Of a stretch of DNA of 64,000 nucleotides, positions 12,099 through 23,517 are shown piece after piece. A program made the translations under genes and the position numbers. The notes beneath the pieces are model-generated. The model was not told where the DNA came from and made no database searches. It worked only from the letters and a program-made list of their open reading frames with translations. Position 1 is the first letter of the stretch. The number at the start of each line of letters is the position of its first letter. Source of the DNA: Spongilla lacustris (Eukaryota; Porifera; Demospongiae; Spongillida; Spongillidae); contig OX442437.1 in NCBI GenBank assembly GCA_949361645.1, positions 3,182,296 through 3,246,295 of the forward strand. The letters run 5' to 3'.

Positions 12099-15000
12099 CT
12101 TCCTCCCCCTTCTCCTGCAGCAAAGCCATTGCTGGATTCCTAGAGAGGGCATCAGCATTCAGGTTCTGAGATCCTGGGCAATGTTCAACCACAAATGAAT
12201 AGGGCTGGAGAGCTAGACTCCATCTGCACAGCCTTGCGTTGTTCTCTTTTAGCCTCTCCATCCACTCCAACGCTCGGTGGTCTGTTTGCACTATGAACTT
12301 TCTTCCAAGTAGATAAACCTTAAAGGCATCCAGCACCAGCTTGATCGCTAAACATTCCTTTTCGATTGTGGAGTAACGCTGCTCCCTAGGCAACAACTTT
12401 CGGCTGAAATACCCAACCGGATGTTCTTCTCCGTCTCCTCCCACTTGAGCTAATACTGCCCCCACTCCTCGATCCGAAGCATCTGTTTGCACAATGAATC
12501 CTTTCTTGAAATCTGGGCTGTTCAAAATGGGAACAGAACATAACATATCCTTCAAGTTCTTAAAAGCATCTTCACATCCATCGTTCCAGACCACTGAATT
12601 GGGCGCTGACTTCTTTGTCAGATCCGTGAGTGGGGCTGCTACAGACGCAAAATTAGGCATAAATCGTCTGTAGTAACCTGTCAGGCCCAAAAATGTTCTC
12701 ACTGCTGTCTTCGTCTCTGGCCTCGGGAATGACCGCACCGCCTCCACTTTGTCCAACACCGGCTTGATCACCCCGTTCCCTACAATGTGCCCCAAATACT
12801 CACAGCTCGTGTAGGCAAACTTACTCTTCTTTAACTTCACAGTGAGTCCCGCGCTCTGTAACCTGGTAAGAACTGTCTGCAAGTGGACAAGGTGCTCTTT
12901 CCACGTGCAGCTAAAAATAACAAAATCATCGATGTAGGCTGCTGCAAACTCTCCACACCCTTGCAATAATCGGTCCATTAATCGTTGAAACGAGGCTGGA
13001 GCTCCACTAAGCCCAAACGGCATTACTTTAAATTGGAAAGCACCAAAAGGAGTAGCGATTGCTGTTTTTCACCTGTCCTTTTCGGCTACAGGAATCTGCC
13101 AATAACCAGTCGTTAGGTCTAGGGTAGTAATCAAGCTTGCCTTTCCTAGCCCATCAATCAAGTAATCAATTCTAGGCATTAAGTAAGCATCCACCCTAGT
13201 CACTGCATTCACCTTCCGAAAGTCTACACACAAGCGCAATTCCCCATTCTTTTTTATATCCACTACTATAGGAGAAGCCCAATCACTACACGTTGGCTCT
13301 ATTATGCCCCCCTTTTCCATATCAATCAACTCTTTTCTCACCCGTTCTCTATAGGCATGTGGCAAACGATAAGGAGGTGACCTAACCGGCTTAGCATTAT
13401 CGGTTTCAATTCTATGCTCGTACAGGCTAGTCCTCCCTGGTTTGTCACTCATGACCCTAGCAAATTTTCCAATCAATAATTCAGTCAACTCCGCCCTCTG
13501 TTTGCTATCCAGCTCCTCCCCCATCCTGACAATCTTTTCTGACTCACCTCCCCGCCATGAAGGTATCTCGAGTTCATCCTCCTGGTATTCCTCAGAAAAA
13601 CAGCTTACTTGATCCCCGGCACCCTCACGAACGTGATAATCCTTCAGCATATTCACATGAAAGATTCTTTTCCTCTTTTTCTTATCCTGCATGTCAATCA
13701 GGTACGTAACCTTACCCATGCGCTGGAGTACTTGATAAGGCCCCTGCCATTGAGCAAGTAGTTTGTTGGAAGTCGTTGGAAGTAGAACCAAGACTAAATC
13801 TCCCGTTATAAACTCTCGAAGCCGCGCCCCTTTGTCGTACCAGGTTTTCTGATACCGCTGGGCCTTGGTTAAGTTCTCTTTCACCACTTCCGCCATCTGG
13901 CTGAGCTTCTCCCTCGTTGAAAGAACATAACTGATGACATTCTCATCGCTGGCTGTACCTGATTCCCAGGTGTCTCTCAAAACATCCAAAGGGCCTCGCA
14001 CGTCCCGTCCATAGAGCAACTCGAAGGGAGAAAACCCCGTTGATGCTTGTGGCACCTCCCTGTAAGCAAACAAGAGGTAAGGTATCATTTTATCCCAGTC
14101 CTTTCCTGTGTCCGTTACAGCCTTCCGCAGCATCGACTTTAACGTTTGATTAAAGCGTTCGACTAGGCCGTCAGTCTCCGGATGATATGGGCTAGTGCGG
14201 ATAGGTCTAACCTGCAATAACCGGTACAGCTCTGCAAGCAACTGTGATGTGAAATTTGATCCCTGGTCAGTGAGTATTTCACGTGGAACGCCCACCCGTG
14301 CGAAGACCTTGATCAACTCTTCAGCTACGCTCTCGGCATCAATGCTTTTTAGAGGGACCGCCTCCGGATACCTAGTTGCATAATCACATATCACTAGCAG
14401 ATATTTGTTACCCGACCGGCTTCTTAGCAGTGGTCCCACTATATCCATAGCAATTCGACTGAAAGGTTCAGACACGATCGGTAGTGGTACTAAAGGAGCC
14501 TTCTGAACCCCTCTTTGGGTAGCTTTCTGACAGACTCCACACGTTCTGCAATACTCTTCGACATCTCTGAACACTGTTGGCCAAAAGAATCTTCTCAGCA
14601 ACCTTTGTCTGGTTTTGTCCCGTCCTAAATGGCCTGCAATAGGAATATCATGTGACATGACCAATGCAACATGCCGACAAGCCTTAGGCAGAACAAGCTG
14701 TTCAACTTCCGACTCATCTCCTCTTCCTCGTGGGGTCCATCTTCTGTACAGCAATCCCTCTCTGTAGAACCACTCTCCTTTTGTGCCATCTGTTTTCCTT
14801 GCTGCCTCCCTTGCCTCAGACAGTGAGACATCTTTTTCCTGCAACTCTTTCATCTTCGTAGCATCCATATTGCAGTACTCCAAACCCTCCCCTTGTGTCT
14901 TAGTTCCTAAATCCTTACGAATGCACCTCTTCTGCTCCTGTGATAAGGGTCTTGGAGTAGTGACTCCCTCAGTGTTCAAAGGTTTTGGGACCACCCCTGA

Positions 15001-15342
15001 CAGAACCTCCTTCTCCTTTAACAAGACCTCCTTCTGTATTTCCTGTTTCTTTCTTGCCCTAGTCATTACCACCATGACATCCTCTTGTGAGAAAAACCCA
15101 TAACTAGCCCGTTTGCCAAGCAACCGAGGCAACTCCGACACGTCTGTCCTTAGTAGAACTTCGACTGGCAAGGTGTCCACCACAGCTGCCTCTACATGCA
15201 CCGGAATTCCCTCCACCTCAATGTCAACTACTGCTAAGGGATAGAGCACTGTATCCCCATGAGCACATCTTATAGACACCATCTTCCCTCCAAAATCTTT
15301 GTATGAGGGACTAGCTGCCTCCTTACCATAGTACGGGAACAC
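12094..15342 (-). pseudogene. gypsy pol: protease end, integrase, reverse transcriptase, RNase H (one internal TGA)
   Basis: The pol frame opens near 15,342 with the second half of a retropepsin-like domain. Next come an integrase zinc-binding His-His-Cys-Cys block (about 14,650 down to 14,530) and the integrase core with its first catalytic Asp in MDIVGPL (near 14,440) and second in TDQGSNF (near 14,260). Reverse transcriptase follows, with VDFRKVN (near 13,220) and YIDD (near 12,925), then RNase H with QTDAS (near 12,480). A TGA at 13,069-13,071 interrupts reverse transcriptase; the frame stays open and in phase on both sides. This is one nonsense codon, not a rearrangement. It could be a recent inactivating change or, less likely, a read-through site. 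The integrase-first order is continuous in a single frame, so it is not an assembly join. Confidence 0.93.
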
Positions 15343-16415
15343 CCAGTGTCTAACAAAATTTGGGTAACACTACGACCTTCCACTGAACCCTTACAATACA
15401 ATCCCATGTTCCCTTTGACCCTTGACTCACACCCTAACAATGCCCTATTGTTCGGACACCGTCTTGCCGGATGACCAGGCTTCCTACAGTTGAAGCATAC
15501 GATGCCCTTTTGTCTGCCACCCTCATCTCTTGTTTTCTTGAAGCACACTTCTTCCTCGTGACCGACCTTCCCACAATAATGGCATTTTCTTTCTGGTTTA
15601 CTGTCCACATGTACAGCTCTCTCCAAGTCCAACCCCTGGCGTCTAGCTTGCTCATATTCATCCATGAGCTCCCCTGCCTTCACGCAAGACTCCGGTTTGC
15701 GCTCCGTTACCCATAGCCTCTTCTCCGCTGGTAACGTGTTGAAAAATTGTTCCATCCCTACATATTCACGTACCTCCTCCAACGAATTGCACTCTTTTAG
15801 CCATTTCCCCAGCAGGTCCATGAGCCTCACTGCGAGCTCCCTGTTGGTCTCTCCGCTCCCTCTCACAGCGTTCCGAAAGCGTCTTCTGTACGCCTCCTCT
15901 GTAATATCGTAACGCTGAAGAATGGCCAACTTAATTGCGTCGTAGTTGCCAGAGTCGTCCACGGGTAGAGCAGCGAATGCCAATTGCGCCCTCCCTGTGA
16001 GTTGCGGAGCCAAGTACTGCGGCCAGCAGTCCTTCTCAACCTGGTGAGCTGCCATGATACGCTCAAAGGTTACAAGATAAGCTTCTATATCCTCTTTTTC
16101 GGTTAGCGGCACCAATTTCACACTCAACTCCCGCTTGTGACTTACAACCTCGGGTTTTCGTGAATCCGCCACCACCTTCATAAGGGATTCCAGGTGTCCC
16201 TGCAACTCCTCCATCTGTTGTCCCATCTCCCGCTCTCGTCTCTGCCTTTCCTCCTCCATCCTGGTTCTTTCCGTCTCGAACTCTGCTTCCCTTCTCAGCC
16301 GTTCCGCCGCAACTTCTACTTCTCTCTGCCTACGGTCCTCAACAAGTGTTTTTAACATACCTTGAATTTCTTCCATTTTCGGTTGCTTGTAACTTTTCCC
16401 CGAACGCGTTGTCAT
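15270..16415 (-). CDS. gypsy Gag with start of protease
   Basis: A 381-codon frame encoding the capsid/nucleocapsid polyprotein that packages element RNA. The N-terminal third is a highly charged Arg/Glu coiled coil (about residues 20-80). Two CCHC zinc knuckles sit near the C-terminus: CHYCGKVGHEEEVC (near 15,580) and CFNCRKPGHPARRC (near 15,480). The frame ends with a retropepsin active-site LLDTGCS (near 15,350). It overlaps the pol frame by 73 nt, and the protease is split between the two frames. The junction near 15,290 could be a ribosomal -1 shift or a one-base deletion; no clean slippery heptamer is obvious. Start is the ATG at 16,415, about 70 nt inside the 5' LTR. Confidence 0.9.
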   Translation of the reverse strand: MTTRSGKSYKQPKMEEIQGMLKTLVEDRRQREVEVAAERLRREAEFETERTRMEEERQRREREMGQQMEELQGHLESLMKVVADSRKPEVVSHKRELSVKLVPLTEKEDIEAYLVTFERIMAAHQVEKDCWPQYLAPQLTGRAQLAFAALPVDDSGNYDAIKLAILQRYDITEEAYRRRFRNAVRGSGETNRELAVRLMDLLGKWLKECNSLEEVREYVGMEQFFNTLPAEKRLWVTERKPESCVKAGELMDEYEQARRQGLDLERAVHVDSKPERKCHYCGKVGHEEEVCFKKTRDEGGRQKGIVCFNCRKPGHPARRCPNNRALLGCESRVKGNMGLYCKGSVEGRSVTQILLDTGCSRTMVRRQLVPHTKILEGRWCL

Positions 16416-16483
16416 CCACTACAGCACGGGCGTCGGACAATAACCGTCGCGATTTACAAATATCCCACCGCTGCCACCATATA

Positions 16484-16678
16484 TGTGACAGAGCTGGTTG
16501 GTAGCCCCCAGTCTGTCACTGCACAACCGAAGCCCCGAGGACCGAATCAACGCTCCAAGCTAAGCACCCGACCGATAGTTCAAATAACTTCCCGAAGAAC
16601 ACTATAATTATACAGTTCATACATTTAAATACACAATCAGTTCTTGAATGCGCATGCCCGTAGGTCTGGGCTCTCACA
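16484..16678 (-). repeat. LTR (5' LTR of the element)
   Basis: 195 bp, near-identical to 11,904-12,098; abuts a CA repeat on its right. Confidence 0.97.
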
Positions 16679-16683
16679 CACAC

Positions 16684-17569
16684 ACACACACATTTGCAGT
16701 AGGTTAATATGTATGTCTCAGGAAGTGTACTAAATCCCCTATGGTCAAAGCTATGTGAATCAAACTGTAGGAGTGATAGAGTATCACCACGAGAAGTGCA
16801 GTGATCACATCCTCCTGTTGTAATGTTTTTTTTTTTTTTACTTCGCCGTCTCTAGAAAGAAGTCCAGTAAGTTGGATGCCCATCTCTACAGATACCTCAA
16901 TCTAGAGGGGCTGTAGCAGTTGGAATGAAAAGGCCACGAGAGAGATCCGGGGACTCAATAGGGGAGAGGCCAAAAATATTTAACTGTGTGGGGTGCACTA
17001 AATTCACTTAAACATCTCTCATTGCCCGTGGATAGGATGCAAGGCAAGAGGGTGAGGAGAGCACCGTGCAGAAGACGGAGGAGTGTGCATCAAACCGTGG
17101 TGAAAAGGTCCGCGGTCTCCACCAATCTACCAATAAACGTACGAGTACACAGTGGTGGGGTGGAAGTGTATGTGACTGTCGAGAAGAGCGTAAAGCTGCC
17201 GTACCGCTACGGAAAGGCTTGTTGGTAGAATTCCAATCACTAGCTGAAATGGACGCAATTGAAATGAACCACAATTGAAGTGGGAGGAGAGTACCGTTTG
17301 GCTGGTACGAGAGTAAACACACGACTAGAAAATTACGCCAACAAGTGAGTGGACAGGCTAAAGGTTGTAGCTAGCTAGCTATACGGGTCGGGCTCTATGC
17401 AGTACAACTGTGGTAAAGGAGGGGGCAGAGGCCCCAGACATGGTGACCGCGGGTACCCTAGAAGCCAGATCAAGATCAAGCTGCTAGTCCTAACCATTGA
17501 ATACTCCTTGCCTACGTTCCATCTCAAGCATAAACCTCAGCTTATTACTAACAGCATTTTAGGACTCTA
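16684..17569. other. no gene recognised
   Basis: Begins with the rest of the CA repeat. An 80-codon plus frame at 16,986-17,228 is Arg-rich at its start but matches nothing I recognise. Possibly decayed element sequence. Confidence 0.4.
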
Positions 17570-17770
17570 GGATAAATGGAAGGACATTCTCTGATCTGTT
17601 TACGGCTGGTTCAGGCACGCAAAAAACAAAACAGTCCCAACTACTTTTCTTTTCAGCAAGCTCCTCCTATGCTGTCAATGATATATCGGCTGGGTGTTCT
17701 ATTGATCACAGCCAAGAAACATCACCCTCCCATCAGGATCACAGCCAGAACAAGGGAGGACCAGTGATGG
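17570..17770 (+). pseudogene. second DIRS-like fragment
   Basis: About 200 bp closely matching 10,310-10,490, including LLITAKKHHPPIRITARTRED. It is a short stranded piece of the same DIRS-like reverse transcriptase/RNase H linker, without the flanking domains. Confidence 0.65.
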
Positions 17771-19727
17771 TTCAAGCGCAGAGCTAACCAATCATATTCT
17801 GATATGCAAAGCTCATTTTTAAGTCATTGGGCTGATGCATCCATCAGCGGGTGATGCGCCCATCGACCAACTGTAGGCACACTCTGCCACACCCACACCA
17901 AAATGTTTACCATCAGGGGTGGCCAGACCACCTCTGCATCCCCCTTCACCTCCACCCCCTGAAACGGCATTTGATTAGATAGTTGATAGCCTATATTACC
18001 TTGGAGAACTCATTTGCATATGTGAACATGGAGATCCAGAGTCAAAGCGTTTACAAAATATAATATGCCCTGCCCAATTTGGGCGCCACTCTGAAGATGC
18101 TGATGCCGCCTCTGACCACGGTATCATAAAGAAGGCCATGGTACATCAGGGTGCCACAGAGAAAGCCATTACACAGAAGGCATCCACAAAGCACAAGCCT
18201 CCTCAGAACTGACAAGTGTCCAATATTGGTCTTGCTGCCACTTGCCATCTCACCTTGCCAATACTTTATTTTTAAATACACCTGGCTTGGTATCTGTCCA
18301 GCGATCCAGCCTTGAGGAGGGATTAAGGCTTTTAAATGCGCAAGTGATAAGGGTCGGATTGAGGCAGCATTAATAGTGGAGTCGAGTCAATAGTGATGTG
18401 CTTGGGAGGTAGCCAATAGTGATGTGCTTGGGAGGTAGCCAAGACTTGCCTGCACAGCTTTGTGGTAAGCTGAGACATTAGTTAGACCGAAGTGCATACA
18501 AATGTATTCAATGGTCAGAAATGAGGCATGACTGTATGGGACAAACTGTCCAAAGCGTATCATTGAAAGTGAAAGGCTCAATTGGTGAAATGAGCATGTT
18601 GGTGGATACAATGGCTTCCAAGCAGGGACGTGAAGACAGGGGGAGTATAAGAGACATCATGGTGGTGATGAAGAGAAGCTCAAGGGTGTGGTATTGGTTG
18701 ACCTTAGAGCAGCTAACTTGTATCAAGGTATTATCTACATGTACTACTGGAATGCTACGCTTCTGGCTAAGCTGCCATTGATGTTGTCATTGCACCTATC
18801 TATCCGCAGCATGTGAGGAAGCGCATATCTCCAAAAGCAGTAGTATCTCAGCTCCAACAGTTCCCGGAAGGGCCAGGTAATCTACAATAATTTCATTATT
18901 GTTACCAAATTAATAGCACTTCGGCAATACTAGGAATATGTACTATTTGACATATTTAGCTGAGCAGATAATTAAAAACACTGTTTTTTGTTTAAGCAAA
19001 CTATTAGTATGTGATACACATAATGACATTCTAACTTCTTGTTAAAATTATTTAATGTATTTCCTATTAACATAAAAAATATTAGTATATTGGTTATGTA
19101 TTTATTATTTTAAAACATAACTTCTTGTTAGAAATATTTGTTATTAACACACAAGCTCGTTTGATGTTTTTTTTCCAGGGTTTTAACCAGTGAAAATGAT
19201 ACTTGCACACATACCAGAGGCTTGAATATCAATTCCCCCTACAGATTTAAGTGCATGTACATGTACACATCACTGATATATACATGTAAGTGTACAACAA
19301 GGAATTAGACCCAAAGAGTACATGAGTATATCACTTACATGTACAGGCTTGCGTGCAGTGTGTGACTTGTAACGTCTCAAGCTGCCATCCATACAAGTAT
19401 GTGTACATGAAGTAGTGTTACAAAGCACATGCTGAGAGCCTGCATGTGTGGTTTAATGAAGAGGTCATGACATCTGGTCCTCTCTATAGTGAAGGACAGA
19501 AGTCTTGTAAGCATCCACACCAACTGAATTACTGTAAAACATACATTTTTATAATCTACTGTTTTCATTGTGCATCAATACATGTAATTATGTGGTAGTG
19601 CTGAGCATTGTTGACAGGGATGTCCTTGCATATGTGTATGTGCACAGCTGTGTGTGCACATACATGAGTGTACCTGTCTGCATCACCCCATGTTGCTGTT
19701 TGGTGGTCGTTTCCATGAGCCACTCAC
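17771..19727. other. no gene recognised
   Basis: A plus frame of 86 codons (18,521-18,781) has no identifiable domain. A short direct duplication of 'tagtgatgtgcttgggaggtagcca' occurs at 18,390-18,440. The rest is AT-rich. Confidence 0.4.
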
Positions 19728-21797
19728 AAACACTATTCAGCAAAGCAGTGGTCAAGAAGTCCTCCCCCAAGATGATCCTGCTTCTTCTGCCCTCCTGTTC
19801 CACAACTGCAAGCCAAGCATGAGGGAACATTCAGATCCAGCATTAATATTAAGCAAATAAAGCTCGTTATGGCAAAGAATATGTATCTATGTACTCCCAT
19901 TGTCTAAATCACACATTCACATTGGATAATTGGGTATGGGAGATCAATATGTAGATCTAAATACAGACCTGGGGATGGGGTTGCAAGGTCTATCACTCCA
20001 CTGAGTTGGTCCAGTAGCACACCTTCAGGGAGACAGCAGAAGAAAGCCATCCTCTGAAATAAAACATCCACACCTCCGCTCCCTCAGTCCTGTGCCCTGT
20101 GCAGCCACATGTACGTAAATGCGATGACTCTTAAGAGAACAGTCCTTGGAGACAGTAGTTGGAACAGGTGCTTATTGAATGGGAACCTCTCTCAAGTCCA
20201 GATGATGGGGTCCCTTCAAGAGTTAGTCATGGCATCTGCAAAAGGAGCTTTTGAAATACCACACGATTATCATACACACAAGTGCATACACACCTGTCTT
20301 CACACGAGTAATCACACGCTGATCACTGCGCTCCTTGTGACGTCTGCGCTCTTCTTTCCCTACACTTGGAGGCAACAAGACAAACAAGTTACACAAAAGC
20401 CACTTCAAGGCAAACACACACATGCTAATCCACTTCAAGGATTTTTCCTCTAGTTGGATCAGACAAGAGGCAAACAAATGCTAATCCACTTTCAAGGCGT
20501 TTACCTCTGGTTGGATCAGGCAACAAACAAATGCTAGTCCCATTCAAGGCATTTAGCTCGAATTGGATCAGCAAGGCAACAAAAAGATCTAATCCACTTT
20601 CAAGGCGTTTACCTCTGGTTGGATCAGGCAGCAAACAAATGCTAGTCCCATTCAAGGCATTTACCTCAAATTGGATCAGCAAGGCAACAGAAAGATCTAA
20701 TCCACTTTCAAGGCGTTTACCTCTGGTTGGATCAGGCAACAAACAAATGCTAGTCCCATTCAAGGCATTTACCTCGAATTGGATCAGCAAGGCAACAAAA
20801 AGATCGAATCCACTTTCAAGGCATTTACCTCTGGTTGGATCAGGCAACAAACAGATGCTAATCCAATTCAAAGCATTTACTTCTTATTGGATCAGCAAGG
20901 CAACAAACAGATCATCCCAATCCACTTCAAGGCATTTACCTCTAGTTGGATCAGGGAACAAGGCACACAAAACAGCTACTTACCTCTAGTTGGAGCAGGC
21001 AGAAAGACAAATTTAAGGTTTACTTGTTTCCTTCTGCAATCATGCGGTAGTCTGTTCAGGCCCCATTGCAACATGCTGCCTGCAGTACCTAGTGGAAAAT
21101 ATTTTACTTTTGAAATGCCTTTCTCTGAAATGATTTAAAACATGAGAAGAAAGACAACTGCTAATCTTATGTCTTAAGTTGTTCTGAATTGAGACATGCA
21201 GCTTCAATTCTAATAGGTGATTAAATTATGAAGCTATACATGCATGATGTCAACAGTTGGCTTCAACTAACCTCCCCTTGATAGATGTGCATATTCATAC
21301 TCCTATTAACCCCATGTCCTATCAGTTGTTTTGTATTCTGAAAGCTTCAGTATGGTACACTAACAAGCTAATTTAATTCAAAGGGTACATGCATGTAAAT
21401 GGTTGGCTGGTAACGTTGAACTTCAATAACCTAGCACCCAGATGATTCCAGTGTTGCCTATTGTGATCATACTATGTCCACCTATGTAGCTCTAGGTAGA
21501 ATACCGCACAACAGAAAACATTCAGAGCAGTGACAGCTAGTACAATATGCAGAGGCAAAAGCTATGCTGACAGTACAATAGTGTAATCACAAAACTAAAA
21601 TTTGTAGTATTGATTTTCTAATTTGTATATAAATTAAGCATCCTAACAAATCACCTGGTAGGGAATTCAATGTAATGTATTTCAATGGACATGTACACAT
21701 CCTAAGCTAGTCCCCCAGAACTCATCGCCTACCTGCAGAATGATAATCCTCCACCTTCCCAAGGGATTTGCGTCTGGGTCCTCCTTCAGCAACTAAT
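19728..21797 (-). CDS. hypothetical protein, four phase-consistent exons (partial)
   Basis: I do not recognise the product. Four minus-strand exons join with GT-AG borders and matching phase: 21,733-21,797, 21,024-21,088, 19,969-20,053 and 19,728-19,805. Together they give about 97 residues with no stop, including GSMLQWGLNRLPHDC, RMAFFCCLPEGVLLDQLSG and RIILGEDFLTTALLNS. Each exon has a plausible donor (GTAGGC, GTAAAC, GTCTGT, GTGAGT). The middle intron contains the 108-bp tandem array at 20.4-21.0 kb. Neither the start nor the end was found. It may connect with the exon chain at 23.5-24.6 kb, but no phase-compatible linking exon was seen. Confidence 0.42.
20400..20992. repeat. 108-bp tandem array (composite unit)
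   Basis: About five copies of a 108-bp unit made of two related halves, each containing a version of 'caaggcatttacctc..attggatca'. Because 108 is divisible by 3, long frames stay open on both strands (152 and 148 codons) with a 36-residue repeat. It lies inside an intron of the predicted gene. Confidence 0.93.
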
Positions 21798-22000
21798 CTG
21801 TGTGGAGAGAAGAGGTAAGCACATTGTAAGATAGGAAAGGCTACATGTAGACATGCCCAGCTTGTTGTAGTTTACATCTGTATTGAGCAAACATATTCAC
21901 GACTGGTTACAAGTATGCTGCAATTTACAGTAGCATGTGCTATGAGAAATAGTACACCTGTTGTGATTTTAATCTATTCCTTTAAGACAAGCTCACCAGC
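20993..22000. other. intronic/intergenic, only the two short exons noted above
   Basis: Apart from the predicted exons at 21,024-21,088 and 21,733-21,797, no feature is evident. Confidence 0.4.
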
Positions 22001-22002
22001 CC

Positions 22003-22150
22003 TGCACACACAGCCCTGCACACACAGCCTGCACACACAGCCTGCACACACAGCCTGCACACATAGCCTGCACACACAGCCTGCACACACAGCCTGCACA
22101 CACAGCCTGCACGCACAGCCTGCACACACAGCCTGCACACATAGCTCACT
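22003..22150. repeat. 13-bp minisatellite
   Basis: About eleven copies of cctgcacacacag. Confidence 0.93.
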
Positions 22151-23400
22151 CACCAGTGCTCATAGCTCTGCAGGCTTCCATGATTGCCCCTCCCAGCAGT
22201 AGCAATGGAGAGAAGTCAATGGGGGAAAGAATGGAGATCCAGCAGCGGCTTCAGTCCCTCCTTGACAGGATGACATTTTCAGGAACTGCTGTAACCTACA
22301 CATGTATCAACAGATTCACCAGGCACAACTTAATTGTGGCCATGGGCATTTTTTTCCTCCTCCCCACAAATATATTTGCCCTCCTCCCTGGAGTGGTATA
22401 CCCATGTCTGCTTGCCTGGGAATGGGTGGTGGCCTTGCCAAAGAAGAGGGAAGAGAGAGGGGCAGCGGGCAGATCCATGGTGTGGGAGGGGTGAGCACAT
22501 GCCCGAAGTGCCTCCCCCTCCTCCGCCCATGGACCTGCGGCTTAAGGACAGGGAGGGCAAAGGCTTCTCCAGTTGGGAGAACACTATTGGGTGGGCATGC
22601 CCAATGTGCCCTCCCCCCTGGACACCCTCAAGAGAGAAGGAGGAGGAGGAGGAGACATGGAGAGTGGAACAAGTACTCTCACCCCAGTACAACTATGTGG
22701 GTGTCCAAACCTAAGGACACTAGTGCACTAACCGTCACAAAAATGTTTAATTGATTTACAATGGCTGCATCTCACACCAACGGGGCAAAAGAAATACAAG
22801 ACTGAACATTTTGGTAACTGTTTTCCAATCAGTATTTTATGTATGTGATACCACTAAATGAGAGCTAGGGGACATTCCTGCCTTTAGCGACTGCTATAAG
22901 AAGCAAGGATGCTATGGTCACTAAGCGTACGAAGCTAGAGACAGAAGGTATAAAGCGAGATGGAAGAGCTAGAAGAAAATTGTGCTTAAGATTCCTGACA
23001 TGATGACTGCACATATTAAGTACATCTTGGAAAAAAGTATACGCTTTTGTCAGCCCGAATTTAATTGCCCTAACATTTGAAGTGAGATGCAGTCGATTAA
23101 CACAACCCCCTCCCCCCCCCCCCCCCCCCCCACTCCCAACCTGCACATGCTGGAGGAATGGTGACAGGGCCAAGGCCAGCACTGTTAACTCAAACATCTA
23201 TTCCATGGTAAAGCAACCTTACTCTTCCACCTACATGTAGCTACAATTTATGTCGGTTTGGTATCTAACACACTGCTATGTAGGTATATTTGGAACCCAA
23301 ATCACACTTAAAAGATTTTCAGATCATTTTGACTATTGATACTTGCAGAAAACACTAAATTTTCCAATATCAATAATTCTCTGAAACTCTCCCACACAAA
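22151..23400. other. no gene supported; poly-C tract at 23,110-23,131
   Basis: Several overlapping frames over 22,300-22,750 on both strands reflect GC-rich composition. A minus-strand segment at 22,156-22,290 could be an exon of the neighbouring gene, but none of its frames joins cleanly to the predicted exons. Confidence 0.4.
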
Positions 23401-23517
23401 TACAAGTATGCACATTTAGACAGAACCCAGTCCTTCACAACACACGCTCACTCCTAAGCCCTTTAACCCAGCCCTAAGAGCATGACAGCCTGCCTTATTA
23501 GCAGTGGAGTACTTAAC

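Larger units (their letters stand above)
11904..16678 (-). mobile_element. complete Ty3/gypsy-type LTR retrotransposon with integrase before reverse transcriptase (Gmr1-like order)
   Basis: A 4,775-bp element read on the minus strand. Two 195-bp LTRs (16,484-16,678 upstream, 11,904-12,098 downstream) differ at three positions by eye, so the insertion is recent. They begin TG and end CA in element orientation. CACAC flanks both ends (11,899-11,903 and 16,679-16,683), consistent with a 5-bp target duplication, although the right flank is itself a CA repeat. A TGG-starting primer-site-like sequence lies inside the upstream LTR (about 16,463-16,480). A purine tract (12,099-12,116) precedes the downstream LTR. 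Order of domains: gag, protease, integrase, reverse transcriptase, RNase H. Ty3/gypsy normally has integrase last; integrase-first is known in the Gmr1 group. Two disruptions are visible: a frame change within protease and one in-frame TGA in reverse transcriptase. Confidence 0.95.
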
